64,000 nt of DNA from Bicyclus anynana (GCF_947172395.1 NC_069095.1:7254001-7318000), one strand, 5' to 3'; counted from the first letter of the stretch, positions 1 through 12,667 are shown. A program made the numbers and translations. Notes: generated by a model not told the origin, from the letters alone.

Positions 1-700
1 GGAGAAAATTGGTAGAGGGAGCCAAGACCCATAAAGGGGAAGGAATAAAGTAAGTACGGATAAAACTTCGGGAGTTAGATTTTGATCGAACCCTCTAACC
101 TCTACCCACCATAACCTAGTTAGTCTACTAGATTATCAATATTATCTATGTACTGTGATAAGATTTTTCTGAAACGTCCAGTCTCAAAAGCAATTTTACA
201 CTAAATTAAAAAAGTTAATTTTATGAACAGATTTTTAAAATCATCAAGATCAGAACCACTTCGTGCATTATGTAGTAGGGAACTAAATATGTGTGTTATC
301 CACAGACTCTAGAGTTACTTAAAGTAGTTATCAGCGAGTTCTTATAGCCGTTCGGAGCGGAAAATCGGAAAAACAGTAGATTATTTGCAAGCTTGCAACC
401 ACTCTCACATTAGAACGGAGTCAGATTATTTCGACTGAATATATACGAATGTTATCTAACATTAAACCAAAGAGTAGGTAAAATGGGAGTCTCTCAGCAT
501 AATCATGGTAACCAGAAAGCTCATGCATAATATTTAATTTACGAATCTTATTTTAAAATTTAAACTATCGTGAGTGTTATTCATATCAATTTATTATAAA
601 TCACGTGACACAACGTCGGAGTATGCATGACTAGTTTCTAACCCATTACGGGGCCCTTAATCATGAGCTAGAACTTGAAACGCGGCACCGATCATGATCT
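1..700. other. unassigned AT-rich DNA
   Basis: No open frame with recognisable protein similarity, no tRNA and no clear repeat was seen. The stretch is AT-rich with short homopolymer runs. Confidence 0.5.
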
Positions 701-709
701 TGTACTATA

Positions 710-903
710 GTCTAGCAAGTTCGTTGACGACACTCCCGTGATATGCGGGCGACGGAGGGAAAGATTGTGCGTGCGTGCAGAGAAGTGAGGTGCATCAGCC
801 GTGGGTTTTTAATTAATCGGTACACGCCCCCGGCCCACGCGGACCATCGGGAGTGTTACGAACGAAGTTGCCAATAGATGCGCATACTCTGACGTTGTAT
901 TAC
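710..903 (+). promoter_or_regulatory. possible non-coding first exon / promoter, GC-richer island ending at a splice donor
   Basis: This block is visibly richer in G+C and CpG than the DNA around it and matches none of the repeat families in the window. It ends at 903, just before GTGAGT, a strong 5' splice-site consensus. That would fit a 5' UTR exon followed by a long intron. No protein can be recognised and no acceptor can be linked to it, so this is inference from base composition plus one donor motif. It could be chance. Confidence 0.2.
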
Positions 904-1880
904 GTGAGTTTTAGTCGTGTTTTACATTTTAATAAATTAATTTACGCATAATTTCGATGACCTTGTTTCAATGTTTTTTTTATGTTCTAATAACTTGTGT
1001 TTTACTTCAATCATGTATGATGGAAAATATGAGAGTTAAGATGGTTTGTGAGAGTTAAGTATGAGAGTTAAGATGGTTTGTAAATGATGACACGTTTGCC
1101 TAGGAAATGCTTTTGCTTAATATTCTATATTTAGAATAGTAAAATTGTTCTACTTGTTGCCTACAACCAAAACGTCTTGTCGTATCTATCAAGCAAGTTC
1201 AGTTCAATCACGTAATCAAGCAGTCAGCGGCGGTGTCTTTCACATTTATTGTAGATAGGGTACCTACAACTTTTAAGGTATATCTTTTTTCTCCCTGCTT
1301 TTCAAAACTGCTTACCATTTGCTTTTTTCTTAGTTTAATCACGATAAACAACTATTGATAGGTTTTCATTATTTACGCTACTTCTATCTGCTAGTCCCAA
1401 AATAGATGCAATCTCGCCATTCTCCTTTACTTTTATTTTATTAAAAAGGAACACAGCAATATAAAAAAATATTTTGCAATAACAAATATTAAACACACAT
1501 ACGTGGAAATGATTACGTAATAAAAACGTGGGTACAAGGAAACGCTGAATACACGCTATGTTATATCACGCGGGACATGAAGGTGCGGGAGTTACTGGCC
1601 GGTGCTCACTCGGGACAAGTTTGTTATGAAACTCAATTAGATACAACGTATACACTTGCCTGCACAGACCGACGGGACGGCTGAGGATTGTATATCTATC
1701 AATTGAATTTAACACTTATTCATACTAAGTAAGGTATATATTTCATTGGTAGTTGAACATTCGGCGTCGCAGCTTAACACGATCTTTGAAAGGACTAGTT
1801 ACTTACTTAAAGGTGTTTCTGATATTCGCATCCGCACCAGCAAATGCGGAATATTCGTATTAATTAAGAGACTAACATTC
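904..1880. other. unassigned AT-rich DNA
   Basis: Contains only a short local duplication of a GAGAGTTAAG motif near 1030-1075. No gene or recognised element was seen. Confidence 0.4.
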
Positions 1881-1885
1881 CGAAG

Positions 1886-2159
1886 GACCACAGTATAAAA
1901 GTGAATAAATATTATGACCTAACAAATGAACTAACTAAAAACGGCTATGTAGTTACTGTATGCCGTAGAAGTAGGTGCGAGAGGATTACCAGCAAAATCT
2001 CTCTATAACTGGCTTAAAGACCTTGGCCTCTCTAGAAGTGCAGCTAGTTCTATATTAGAACGAGTATCCAAAGCTGTCCTAACAGGATCTTACCAAATTT
2101 GGCTAGGCAGGGAGAACGACACGAGCAGAGAACGGGGAGTGTTGATCGATCGTCAATGA
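1886..2159 (+). pseudogene. C-terminal fragment of a retrotransposon polyprotein, frameshifted
   Basis: Translation across 1895-2159 gives a tail of the kind found after the reverse transcriptase in many animal non-LTR retrotransposons. An upstream frame reads KVNKYYDLTNELTKNGYVVT. A second frame, from about 1959, continues with YAVEVGARGLPAKSLYNWLK and then SILERVSKAVLTGSYQIWLG before a TGA at 2157. The switch between frames near 1958 implies a single-base indel, so the copy is broken. There is no nearby RT domain: the piece is 5'-truncated, as expected of LINE insertions. The clade is not assigned. Confidence 0.55.
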
Positions 2160-2509
2160 ATTCCTTAACCCTACATTCTGTAGTCACAAGTTCAGGACTC
2201 TGCTCGGAGCTTTTCTCTGAATCAATGGAATGCTAAGATATTCGTCTCTCTCTTTTCCTTAATTTTATCATCCTTAACAAATTAATGTAGAGCTTTAAGA
2301 TAACATAATAATTTTTAGAGAAGAATTTGTTATTTGCTATCTTTGTTACTTTGTTGTTGTGGTATTCTTGTGTAGTAACTTGACGTGCCATACACCGTAA
2401 TCATAATGAAAAAAAATTAAAGTTATCCTGTAATCTGTGGATGTGGCCCTCCAATAATCCAAATCCACACTCGCATGCGCAGATGTTAAAACTTGATGAT
2501 GTCGTCAGT
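2160..2509. other. unassigned AT-rich DNA
   Basis: No feature recognised between the LINE fragment and the next SINE copy. Confidence 0.4.
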
Positions 2510-2676
2510 CGACGGTTTTTTTTTATTTTGACTACAATCTCAACTGATTGTAAGTTATGATAAGTGATGATGCAATCTAAGATGGAAGCGGGCTACCATA
2601 TTTGGACGCTAAATCGCTAGGCGGTACATCTTTGTAGGGTGGTAACTAGCCACGGCCGAAGCCTCCCACAAGCTAA
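2510..2676 (-). mobile_element. SINE family A fragment (3' part), minus strand
   Basis: Reads, as the reverse complement, the body of SINE family A (best copy at 18207). It carries the GCTTGGCGGTACGT-like, GGTGGTAACTAGCCACGGCC and tail TGATGATGCAATCTAAGATG motifs. The tRNA-like head is missing, and an internal part (the 'aaccgaaaggggtgtgg' region) is deleted. Confidence 0.75.
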
Positions 2677-2679
2677 AAT

Positions 2680-3500
2680 GTATTTACCGTTATGTAACGG
2701 TGTGCCATTTTTTACTGGATATTCTTAAGTGGAATAATTAAATAGCATCAATCGGCGATTAATCAGTAGAGGTCGCGGCATACCTACAGTTGCTCCGATA
2801 GCATGCGAATATAGAGGCTTTGTCTTATCAGCTGCAGATAGAGAAATCTTTCTTAATACTTGCTCCTGCCACTTGCCAGTATGCGCAGTTATTATGGACT
2901 AAGAGGCAAGTGCTTGTGATTGCCATATCACATTATGGTTCATCATGAAAGGTTGTCACCTCAAAATATTACTATTAAAATGTATATGGAGTTAATTTCA
3001 TAGTGACATTGACTTACATAATACCCAGTAACGCAAAATCCGCCTGTTGTTCTGCTATAATTGGCATGCCCATGTACCTACTGTATAAGTATAATAAATA
3101 GATCAGTTTACAATACACCGCCAGCGCTCATTACGGATAAAATACTATAGAAAGTTTATTTACATCGTTGGAAGCTATAACAAAGCGTTCATTGAAAGAT
3201 CTCGAAACGATATTAAATTTAATTGGAAATACTGATGTAATTCTACGAAAGAACACTATTTTATTTTGTAAAATAATAAAGGCCTCATCAATGGATGCCA
3301 GCGTGAATTTCCTTTTTGTTATGCTAGCCACTCACCATCCAATAAGTCCACGTGCCTGCAGCGATAACAGCAGGACATCCGATAATCCGATAAATCCGTT
3401 CCGATCCGTGTGGTGGTCGCGATGTGCATGACATCACCAACCATCAACCAAATATCGATACAGTTAAATGAAAACATAAGGCTTTGTAGACAAACAACAC
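2680..3500. other. unassigned DNA
   Basis: Short open frames on both strands at 3131-3601 overlap one another and show no family motif, so they are not called as genes. No repeat was recognised until the fold-back element at 3505. Confidence 0.4.
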
Positions 3501-3504
3501 TCTT

Positions 3505-3688
3505 AGCCAAGTGGCAAGTCGATTCTCTCTCTACGATCGCTAACGCTTCGCAAACTAGAAAGACGTATGGGAATGACATTCGCTATCGACAGGTCACGTG
3601 ATCAAGATCCGTCATCTCATTCCTATACATTTTTCTAGTTTTCTTAGCGTTAGCGATCGTAGAAAGAGAATCGACGTGCCACTTGGCT
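3505..3688. mobile_element. fold-back MITE-like element
   Basis: Inverted repeats of roughly 75 bp flank a short centre. The left arm begins AGCCAAGTGGCAAGTCGATT and continues through CTACGATCGCTAACGCTT. The right arm, read in reverse complement, begins AGCCAAGTGGCACGTCGATT and continues through CTACGATCGCTAACGCTA. The centre contains ATTCGCTATCGACAGGTCACG. A second, partial copy at 27206-27330 shows this is a mobile family and not a local hairpin. No transposase is encoded; the superfamily is unassigned. Confidence 0.7.
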
Positions 3689-3865
3689 CGGGGGACCGAT
3701 AACTCTTACTAAAAAATCCATCTGCTACAAAATCTTCCCTTCTCAAAGTTCCTGTTAGCTGTGGAAGCGGAATGTAACAGATGTAATTTTAATCGGAACC
3801 GAAGTCGGAGTTTTTAAATTTTATTTATCGGAGTCGGAGGCATGATCAGAAGTGGTGGCAGGAAA

Positions 3866-4207
3866 GAGATTTTTTATTTAAGGATTATTCAGATTTTTTT
3901 TCCCATTTTAATTATAAAATAAAACACAAAAAATGAAAAAAAATTGGCATGTTTCAACAAGTGATTAAATTAATTGAATCCCAAAGTAGCAAATTATGCT
4001 TCGACCTCAGATTAAAACCCAAAAAATCTTTGAGAGATTTTTTATGTTTAGGATTATTCAGTTTTTTTTTTCCATTGAATTTATTTAATTATAAAATAAA
4101 ACACAAACAATGAAAATAAATTGGCATGTTTCCAAATAAACAAGAAATTTGATTAAATGAATTGAATCCCAAAGTAGCAAATTATGCTTCAGCCTCAGAT
4201 TAAAACC
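3866..4207. repeat. tandem duplication, unit about 165 bp
   Basis: Two diverged copies lie in direct orientation, 3866-4020 and 4034-4207. Each starts GAGATTTTTTAT and runs through AATTGGCATGTTTC to CAAATTATGCTTCxxCCTCAGATTAAAACC. The pair is flanked by GAAGTCGGA(G) motifs at 3800-3840 and 4222-4245, so the duplication may sit inside an older repeat. Confidence 0.7.
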
Positions 4208-4796
4208 TCCAATTTATAAATGTCGGAGCCGAAGTCGGAACCGAAGGTGTAATAATAATCGCAAGTTCGGACTTAACGGAGCTTGAGTCCGTAAGCTCCG
4301 TAACATCCCAACTGTGAACCACGAAAATACGGAAACACATGCTCATTGCTAGCATAAAAGCAGGCCACTATTATTGAGCAATTGCTACTTAGTAGCATGT
4401 GTGTCGAAACATTGCTAATAATGAGCATGCTTTTTTCGAGTTTACTTAACTTTATTTTGTGACAACTATTGAACTCGTTACGGTTATTTACTTTTAAACG
4501 CGATTGCATTTACAACTCAGACAACAAAAAACAAAGACAGGTTAACTATTCAAAAAATGTAAAGTAAATTTGTTTTTTACATTCTACATATGTATTTTTA
4601 ATGGATTCGTTCGCAGTTCGCACCGCTGAATGTATACGGTCTGGTCACCAAAATACGTGGACAAACAAAGCTGTTTTTTTTTATTATTATTTAACTTTGT
4701 AAAGGCTTTGGGACTTTTTTAAAAGGATTTATTTAGTTAAATTGTTATATGTATAACGTTTATCGGGTTTGCAAGTAGAGGATGATCAATACATAT

Positions 4797-5244
4797 ACAG
4801 GGTGTCCCGTAATTAATGGATAGAACGGAAATGACACTCCACCTTAATATATAAAACTGATTTGAATAGTTTTCAACTACCCTATAATCCCTACGGTGAC
4901 CAAGTTATATTTTTTCGGATTTTTTTCAATGTTGCAGCTGCTGTAGTTAATATTTTAAAGATCTAATTATTGTTAAACATTGCAGATCAAATTACGAATG
5001 TATTTTGATACTAATTTTATAAATAATGTTATATTTGTTTTTGAGGTCATTAATTATTTTTCTTTCATTAAGATGGCCGGATTAAAAAAAATATACTGTA
5101 AAAAAATATATAAAGCTGAAGTGTACTAATTTTAAAAACATGTACACTTATAGAGGTTTCTAAACTGGTATATAGTTTGTTTCTACTCTTTGTAGTCATG
5201 AAGTTGCTGGTAAAAATATATTATATTAATTACGGGACACCCGT
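4797..5244. mobile_element. non-autonomous DNA element with 20-bp terminal inverted repeats
   Basis: The left end reads ACAGGGTGTCCCGTAATTAA and the right end, in reverse complement, ACGGGTGTCCCGTAATTAAT. The interior is AT-rich, with a TTTTAAAGATCTAATT motif that is also found in related copies at 46646 and, reversed, at 58435. No transposase frame is present. The superfamily is not assigned. Confidence 0.7.
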
Positions 5245-7380
5245 TTAAATAAAAGTGTCAGTCTGTGATTTCAAAATAACTTTCATCAAGTGCTTATAGT
5301 TATTTACACACATCATCAAGCATTTTAAAATTTGTCCATCTATTTGTCCACACTAATCTCTGAACTGATTTTAACAAACCTTTCATTCGTAGATATGGAG
5401 GTCACAGAGTATTAATATTTTAGATAAAAAAAATAATTTCAAGTGGACGAAGTCACGGGTGTTCGCTAGTTTCTAATAATATTAAAAGCGGCCTAAATTC
5501 TAGGCGCCGCTCTGCTCATTCCCGCCCATTGTATCGCCATGAATGAAACACTAACGAACCTTTTTTAGAATCCCGCCACTGGCGACTATCAGTTATTCAT
5601 GTGACGTTCACTAAATTTAGAATGCTTCGGAAGCTTATAACTTCTCGTATTAGATCTTGTTTACATTTAGCTGACTGCAGATTTAAACAGTAGGCTAGTT
5701 GATTTTTTTTAAATGGTCTCAAATGGATCATTATCGTTCTATTAGATTGAAAAAAAATATCATATTTTTTTGAGACGTGATTACATTAAAATTTTATAAA
5801 AAAACGCTGTAGGCCATGATGGATCTATATTTTAACTGTTTTATGACGTCATCTTGACTATATAATCCTTTACCAAACGTAGCTTATGGCAAAAATATTA
5901 GTCAATAATTAGTTTGACGTTTAATACATCAAATAACATTGTGACGTCATAAAATGTATGACAGCATTTTCGACGTTTGGAAAATTTTAAAAAATACATG
6001 ATTTTAAAATTAAGTTTTAACTTACATTAATTGATATCAATATATTAAGGACCCTTGTTCCATGTAGGATATTACCAAATTAATATTGTTTATATTAAAT
6101 TTAATATGAGTAATTTTTTATTAGTCCCATTTTTGTATTTTTAGTGTAACAAAAAATAAATTAAAATTAAAAAATAATAGAAAGACACAAAGTTTCGTAC
6201 ACAAAATAATTATATCGAAGTATGTGTTAATAATTTAAAATTAACAGCTTTTGTTATTAAAAACAATGTTTAAAATTTTTGTCTGTCTGTTTCTTCCTTC
6301 CAACCTCTGAAAGTGCTGGACGGCCGGCGTCGCATACATGAATGTTATAAGAAGTAACTTAGGCGATTCCAATTTATTTCTACAGAAATGGGATCTACGT
6401 GTCTGAAACCGTGGAGCAAAGCTTAAAAAAAATTATAAAGAAATCCAATTACAAACTCAACTTAAACTAAACAACCTTCAATTTCTAAAATATTCTTTCT
6501 ACGAAAAGTAAGTATAAAATAAAGCAAGTAATCTAAATTAGATGTAATGTGATTATGATTTTGTGTAGTCTACATTGAGAAAATCCTTTGAAATACGATC
6601 AGTGGGTTATCTCCAGTCGAGAGCAAATCACTGGCATTAAATTTTTAATTCAATTTAAACAATCAAAAATAAAAAATTTAGACATGCCCCCATACTGAAA
6701 CTTATCGCTTTGCGTATTAAAATGAAGATGAAATGAATTAAAAAAAGTATCACTGCTAAAAGTAATGATGACGGTTTAAATAATTGTGTTTAAATTAAGT
6801 GTACACTAATAGTAAAGCAATTTTGATGAAGTAACAGGGTATTGGCGACCATTACTTTCGAGCTACAGGGATTTAAAGGGTAATATTTGTGGCGCTGCCA
6901 GAAATCGCTAAAAGACTCTGAATACTAAATAGCACGAATGAATGACGTCGTCGATTCGTATTAACGTTAGATGTTTATGGTAGTACAAACAAACTTACAA
7001 ATATATTTTTTATTTGTGCGTTTATGTTTATAATTTCATACTCTTACAATGAAAAATTTCAAATTGAATGTAAGCTATAAATGTATAATGAAATTTCATT
7101 TAATTACGTTAAAAGATTTTTGATTGATTTTGAAATTTTATAATCTTATTTGATTTACGATCATCCTTACAAGCTTTGTTTTTATTTATGAATTAGTTAC
7201 TTAATGTAGGTTTTCATTACCCGAATATCCCATAAAAATCAATACATTGAAACCTAGACCTACCTACCAACCTACGACATCCCCATTAACGAAATAGTAT
7301 TTATTCTCGCTCCTTTAATGGCTTTTATCTACGCTACAATGTGATAAAGTCGAAAATGATGATAGTGATGATGAACACCA
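5245..7380. other. unassigned AT-rich DNA with a Helitron-like 3' remnant
   Basis: Mostly AT-rich sequence without recognisable genes. A remnant at about 5441-5472, reading GGACGAAGTCACGGGTGTTC then GCTAG, matches the 3' end of the Helitron-like repeats. Two TGACGTCAT-type sites at 5845 and 5941 face each other, but no element boundaries were found. Confidence 0.4.
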
Positions 7381-7404
7381 TAAGATAAATCATAGACGAC
7401 GGCA

Positions 7405-7587
7405 TATATAAGGAAAATCACAACCCATCACGTCTCGTATAAGATAGTGTGTTTGTCACGAAAACGAGTTTATCAGGCTTTGCTGCGGGTATAATACCTA
7501 TTTATGTGTTAAGACTGGACCAGGCTAAAGGAATTCTCGACTGTGGAAAGAAGGACATATTGTTGTCTGGGGCTTAGGAAGCTGATC
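7405..7587 (+). promoter_or_regulatory. possible TATA promoter and non-coding first exon
   Basis: TATATAAGG at 7405-7413 is a good TATA box, and a TCA initiator-like triplet lies about 25 bp downstream. The following sequence ends at 7587, just before GTAAGTTT, a strong splice donor. No coding sequence is recognised inside, so any exon would be 5' UTR. Both motifs can occur by chance in AT-rich DNA; this is an inference only. Confidence 0.25.
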
Positions 7588-7591
7588 GTAA

Positions 7592-8540
7592 GTTTACCTC
7601 GCCTACGCAGAGTATGTTGTTCACACACTGCCACACGATGTCGCAATCAGACTGTCGCAAGCGATTTTCAATATTTCAATTATTTTGTAAGTTGTAGATG
7701 ATTTGTTTTTAAATATTTTGAATAGTGTCTCACATAATTGAACTTTTTGAACATGCCTCAGGTCATTTAAACTTTTACTTTATGTGTCGTGTTGTTATTT
7801 ATTAATGTCAATGCCGAGTCGATAGTCTTTTCTTGTATGCCTCGAGATTACTAATTTATATATTCATAGATCGAATGGTATATTCTGATCCCCTAACAAT
7901 AACGAAACTAATTGCGAAACTTTAAGATGATATGGTCCAGTTAATTAAACCTGAATGAATAACAAACAAATCTCACTCTCACATTTATAATATTGGTATG
8001 GATTTTTATATACAAAATCATTTCTTTATAAGGGTTTAATGAATACTGTGTTGAAAACTAATTGCGAGTGACTTTTTAATGGAAGCAGAGGGTTTTCTTT
8101 TTTTTAGTACATGATAAGAAAAGAAAACGAATATAGTGACCAATTTTTATATAATTAAAAAACAGGCTTCTAAAAGAAACAATAGAAAATAATATACAAT
8201 TCAAAATATTTCAGTAGCTAGAAATGTACATTTTGCGACTCTTGACGTAATCTGCGATCAACATAAAACACAGCAAAATTGTCTTTGCCACAGGAAGTTG
8301 TGAGCGACATAATATCACACATCATTGCTCGTTATAGTCACGAGCTTAACATAAAGACAATTTTGGTTTCTTGGAATATGACGTGTAATATCCAATAGGT
8401 GGAAATTCAATTCCTTGGAAATGTTCTATTTTATTAATACGAGTATATTTTTATGCTTATTAATTCATCAAAAGAGAGTTCGACGTGTCTGCCTGTGTAT
8501 TAAATTACTTATCTACGCATTGGGGTTAAGTAATGTGTGA
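7592..8540. other. unassigned AT-rich DNA
   Basis: No recognisable gene or repeat was seen. Confidence 0.4.
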
Positions 8541-8545
8541 ATATC

Positions 8546-8813
8546 ATATCCGGCATATCCGGCTCACTGCTGAGCTCGAGTCTCCTTTCAGAATGAGAGG
8601 GGTTAGGCCATTAGTCCACCACGCTGGCTCAATGCGGATCAATGGCAGACTTCACACACGCAGAGAATTAAGAAATTCTGTGCTATGCAGGTCTCCTCAC
8701 GATGTTTTTCCTTCACACAATTGCAAGGTTGGAGGTGCATGCCCCGGACCGGATTCGAACCCACACCCTCCGGAATCGGAGGCAGAGGTCATATACACTG
8801 GGCTGTCACGTCC
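8546..8813 (-). mobile_element. SINE family B, near full length, minus strand
   Basis: The reverse complement carries the family B head (GGGTTCGAATCCGGTCCGGG after GCCTCCGATTCCGGAGGGTG) and the tail region AATCCGCATTG(GG)CCAGCG, TGAGAGGAGACTCGAGCTCA and CAGTGAGCCG. About 40 bp of the normal middle (GTGATATTTAATTTCTTAAA) is deleted next to TCACACAATTG. Confidence 0.85.
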
Positions 8814-8829
8814 ACTATTAAAATTAGTT

Positions 8830-9670
8830 TAAGATAATTAGGTTGTGTATCTAAAATTTCCGTTTTATTTATTAATTACTCTCATGTAGTCTCTCATTGT
8901 AGGTTCTTAGTTATAAACGATTTAGAGCATATAAGTCAATATGAAGAATAGTTTTTCTATTATGATGGAAATAATTTTCTTCAAGAAGAAATCTCTGAAT
9001 AATTTCAAAGGTCCGCGTATTTGCGGACGTTAATTTCATAAATATAATACTTTGTTTTAAACTTCAAATAGTTTTATACCGTTGTTATGTGCTAAGATAA
9101 ATTGTTACAATAAAAAAAATGTAAAACGGACAGTTGGAGTTCTTGTAAAGTGATCGAATATGATCGGATGCCAATAGTGGCTTGCTTCACTGTTGGCTCT
9201 TTGCTAATTGAACGAATGTCAGTATGCGGCATCCTAACAACAATAGCTTGTCTAATAATTATTCAACTGCCTTGTTAGTCCCATGTGGCTTTATGAGGGC
9301 TAGGGTTAGAGTTCTAGGTTGGGCTATGAAATGTTGAGGTCTTTCGTGAAATTATCAATGACAGTTCGGATTCTGGATTGTGTACTTACATCTCAGTACG
9401 AGTACGAGTTAAGTCTTCAGTCCCGGTCTTCATAAATAACATCTCATAGTGATCATAAAAGCGTTGAACATTATAATCTTAAGCCCGACAGCCCACATTG
9501 AAGCAACGTGGTGAGTCTAAACATCATATTCTCTTCTGTAAGGAGGGAAGCATGGCTTTGGTGGCCGTTTTAAAATAGGTTTTAAAATGATGATGATTAT
9601 AACCAAGATAGAATACAATAAAAGCTTCAAAAAACTTTTCGCTTAGATGCCGAACTAAATACCAAATAGA
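8830..9670. other. unassigned DNA
   Basis: No recognised feature. No convincing frame or repeat was seen on either strand. Confidence 0.4.
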
Positions 9671-9675
9671 AAGAA

Positions 9676-9955
9676 AGAATCATAATCAGAATCATTTATT
9701 TGCAAGAAACATTAAATTTAGTTATACAAAGATGTTCTTATGGACGAGTATAAGGTAACAATGTTTCACCATTATTAGGTATACAAATGTTTAATTCATA
9801 AAATTAAAATTAAATGTCATTAAGTTTAAAATATATATTTTTAAGAAACTTTTCAAGTTTTTCTTTAAGTGTAGGTTTGCTGATGTTTCTGTCAGCCAGG
9901 TGTTGTGGCAAGTTGTTATAAATTTTCCAGTTAAATTGCCCAGATGAATTTTATT
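9676..9955 (-). pseudogene. LINE C-terminus and 3' end, minus strand
   Basis: On the minus strand a frame reads YNNLPQHLADRNISKPTLKE and then KLEKFLKNIYFKLNDI before a stop at 9810-9812. This is the C-terminal pattern (aromatic-N-x-LP, then a lysine-rich helix) of CR1/L2/Jockey-type ORF2 proteins. The 3' UTR ends in TCTGATTATGATT-like tail sequence. A stop codon and probable frameshifts lie upstream towards 10080, so the copy is dead and 5'-truncated. Exact clade unassigned. Confidence 0.55.
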
Positions 9956-10099
9956 TGTTCTTCTTGGATTCTTAGAAAATGTGAAGAGGCTTTCATTTGA
10001 TTGAAAAAAAGAACATTTAATTCACAAATGTTGCCACATTTAACTCCTTAACACGATTGTAGTGCCTGATACCCAGACCTTAGGCAAGGCAAAAACCAT

Positions 10100-10940
10100 A
10101 AGTAGTCCAAGCATCAGAACATCAATACGTCACCATTGGCACGACCTTGACAAAGAATCCACTCCAGGAGGATTTGTGATGCATAAACCAAGCAAATATT
10201 GGACAGCGCTGATTTTCAACTGATTACCTTGAACCAAATGACACTACGGAAATGCGTAGTCACAGAGACGTACAACTAAACTAAAATCAAGACCAAACTA
10301 AAAATAAAATTTGTACATGATAGGACTAAACTAAAATTAATTATTATTAACATAAAATTGAGCGACAAAAAAAAAACAACAACATTTCAATAAATACGAT
10401 AGATAAAGAAGACCTAGTAGATAGAGTAAATACAATGTGTGTACAAAAATGTATATAATTTATACATTAATTGGAAATAACGAGATAAATTTAGTATGCA
10501 ACGACACTTTTTCCCTATTAATTTTACTCGTTTCAGACTTAAGTATCTATTCAAAAGGAATGTTTCTATTGATACAAATGAAACGACGTATTACGCTTTG
10601 TCAATACAAACAGCGACTTAACAAAAGAAAAAAACCCGCGAAGTATCGCGTAACACCTTCCTTTAGTTTTTATAGGTTTTAATGTACCGTAATTTAAAGA
10701 TGAAATAGTTCGTTTTCTATTTCCGTCCAATGTTGAACGCTGTTAAGAAGATGTTTTGTCACATCACATTGCGGTGTGATTTGGTAATTGATTTTATCAG
10801 TGTTTGGATATTTGAATTTTCCTCATGTCAGCGAACTGGAAAATGATGTACTGATTCAACAACAGAATTATGTACGGGAGGTAAACTCAGGTGATATTTG
10901 CTACCAAGATACATAGGCCGACAGCCTGCAATAGACAAAC
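10100..10940. other. unassigned DNA
   Basis: No recognised gene or repeat. A short open frame at 10437-10682 has no family motif and is not called. Confidence 0.4.
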
Positions 10941-10944
10941 TTTT

Positions 10945-11010
10945 TTATGATGGTAAGTGATCATGCAATCTAAGATGGAAGCGGGCTAACTTGTTAGGAG
11001 TAGAAAATCA
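10945..11010 (-). mobile_element. SINE family A tail fragment, minus strand
   Basis: Matches the 3' part of family A in reverse: GATGGTAAGTGAT, TGCAATCTAAGATGGAAGCG, then GGCTAACTTGTTAGGAG. Confidence 0.7.
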
Positions 11011-11419
11011 AAATCAAAAAAAAAGCTGAAAGTGTGTCAACCCATGTACACTCTCTCTCGTGTCTCGTACTATAGATACCTACTGAAGTCAGTTATGGAG
11101 TCTGGACAATGTGGCTTTAGAAGAATCCTTCGAAAGACCCAAAAAGTTTAGTGATTATTAAACGCAAGCTTGTATTAAAGTTTTATTACAGTGTTAATGG
11201 TTATATAAATGCTTGATGTTGAACTGCAATATATTACTGTGTACTTAGTTCTAGATCAGTTTATAAAATGGTGGTAAGCAAAAAAAATCCAAGATTTTTT
11301 TACATACATAGTTACAAGCTTGGGGAGGCCGCCATAGCTAGTCATGTATTGTCATCAGAACTCAGAGCGTGTGCAAAATTTAATTCAATCGAAGACCGGG
11401 AAGTGGGTCAAATTAAGGT

Positions 11420-11605
11420 TTTTTTTTATTCTCTACAAGTTAGCCCTTGACTACAGTATCACCTGATGGTAAGTGATGATGCAATCTAAGAAGGCAGCGG
11501 GCTGACTTGTTAGGAGGAGGATTAAAATCCACACCCCTATCGGTTTCTACACGACATTGGACCGGAACGCTAAACCGCTTGGCGGTACGTCTTTGTCGGT
11601 TTTTC
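11420..11605 (-). mobile_element. SINE family A, 3' half, minus strand
   Basis: Starts with the T-run of the reversed poly(A) tail. It then reads ACAAGTTAGCCCTTGACTAC, ATCACCTGATGGTAAGTGAT and GGTTTCTACACGACATTGGA, up to GGCGGTACGTCTTTGTCGG. It stops before the tRNA-like head (5' truncation). Confidence 0.85.
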
Positions 11606-11609
11606 TTAC

Positions 11610-12620
11610 ATACATAGTTCCAAGTGAAGCTACATAGTTATTACAAGTGAAGCTAATATAAAGCGTGTAAAAATACGTTTTATACTTGATAAAATTTCAA
11701 AACCGAATGATTACAATATAAATTGTGACATCAAATAAGCATCTCTGGACTCTGCAAAATGGAGGACATACATTATTTCTGACGCGAACGCAACAATTTA
11801 ACTTTTACGTTTTATTGCAGCAGTTTCTCTACCATTACCCTGCGTATACCTGATCCGTAGCAAGAATTTCCCACCATTTTATCATTTTATCGCCGGGTCG
11901 TAACATTTGTAATTCTGCAATATCCTTGCGCGATATCCATGTACACCCTTAAGACCTGTCTTTATATCATAAACCCTGTGTTGTGAGGAGAGTAAGTTGT
12001 CTATTGTCTAAATCCTCTGAATAATATAATTACGAACAACGTTGGTCGAAGTTTTCATCAAGCTTACGACTTTCGAAGACATCGAACTAGTTTGTAAGGA
12101 ATAATTTGTATTAAAATTACCCGCTATACAATACAACAAAAGGTATCTATGGCTAATGATTCTGTCCGTCCGTAGCGATGTCAGCATCGCCTTTATTGAA
12201 CTAATTAAGAGCGAATGAATTTTCATCCCGTCCAATCTTGTTGTTGCATGAATTTTCATGAACTCTGCCTTGTTTAATATTGTTAACACACTTGTCCAAA
12301 TAATTTTCATTGGTTTTAATTAAAGGAGAAAGTTGATTGAGCACAAAGACACATTTTATTAAGTTATAAGTTGTTCCAGTCTTGTGGCGAATAACTCAAC
12401 TGACCTGGGATTGACCCGACTATAGTACTTTCGTATTTGCAAAGAAACTGCTGGCCTTCAATTGCTATGCGCGCGTCGGCTCTGAAGAGACTTTTTTGTC
12501 ACGAGGCTGTTAAATCAACTACTCGCCAACTACACCAATTGTTCATTTTTTAATCTGCAAATTTTTGTAAGCTATTGTTATTATTTTCTTGTGTGACTTC
12601 GTCGGCATGAAATTTCATTG
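11610..12620. other. unassigned DNA
   Basis: No feature recognised. The open frame at 12008-12310 on the minus strand has no family motif. Confidence 0.4.
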
Positions 12621-12626
12621 AACTGC

Positions 12627-12667
12627 CCCCTAAATTAATATTGAAGGCCCTAAATTAATATTGAAGG
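12627..12667. repeat. 20-bp perfect tandem duplication
   Basis: CCCTAAATTAATATTGAAGG occurs twice in a row immediately upstream of an RTE fragment. Confidence 0.85.

Noticed and set aside
4335..4440. Hairpin around CACATGCTCATTGCTAGCAT / AGTAGCATGTGTG
   Set aside because: Only short, gapped pairing; no second copy was seen.
10437..10682. 81-codon frame MCTKMYIIYTLIG...
   Set aside because: AT-driven composition, no motif, no supporting promoter or splice sites.
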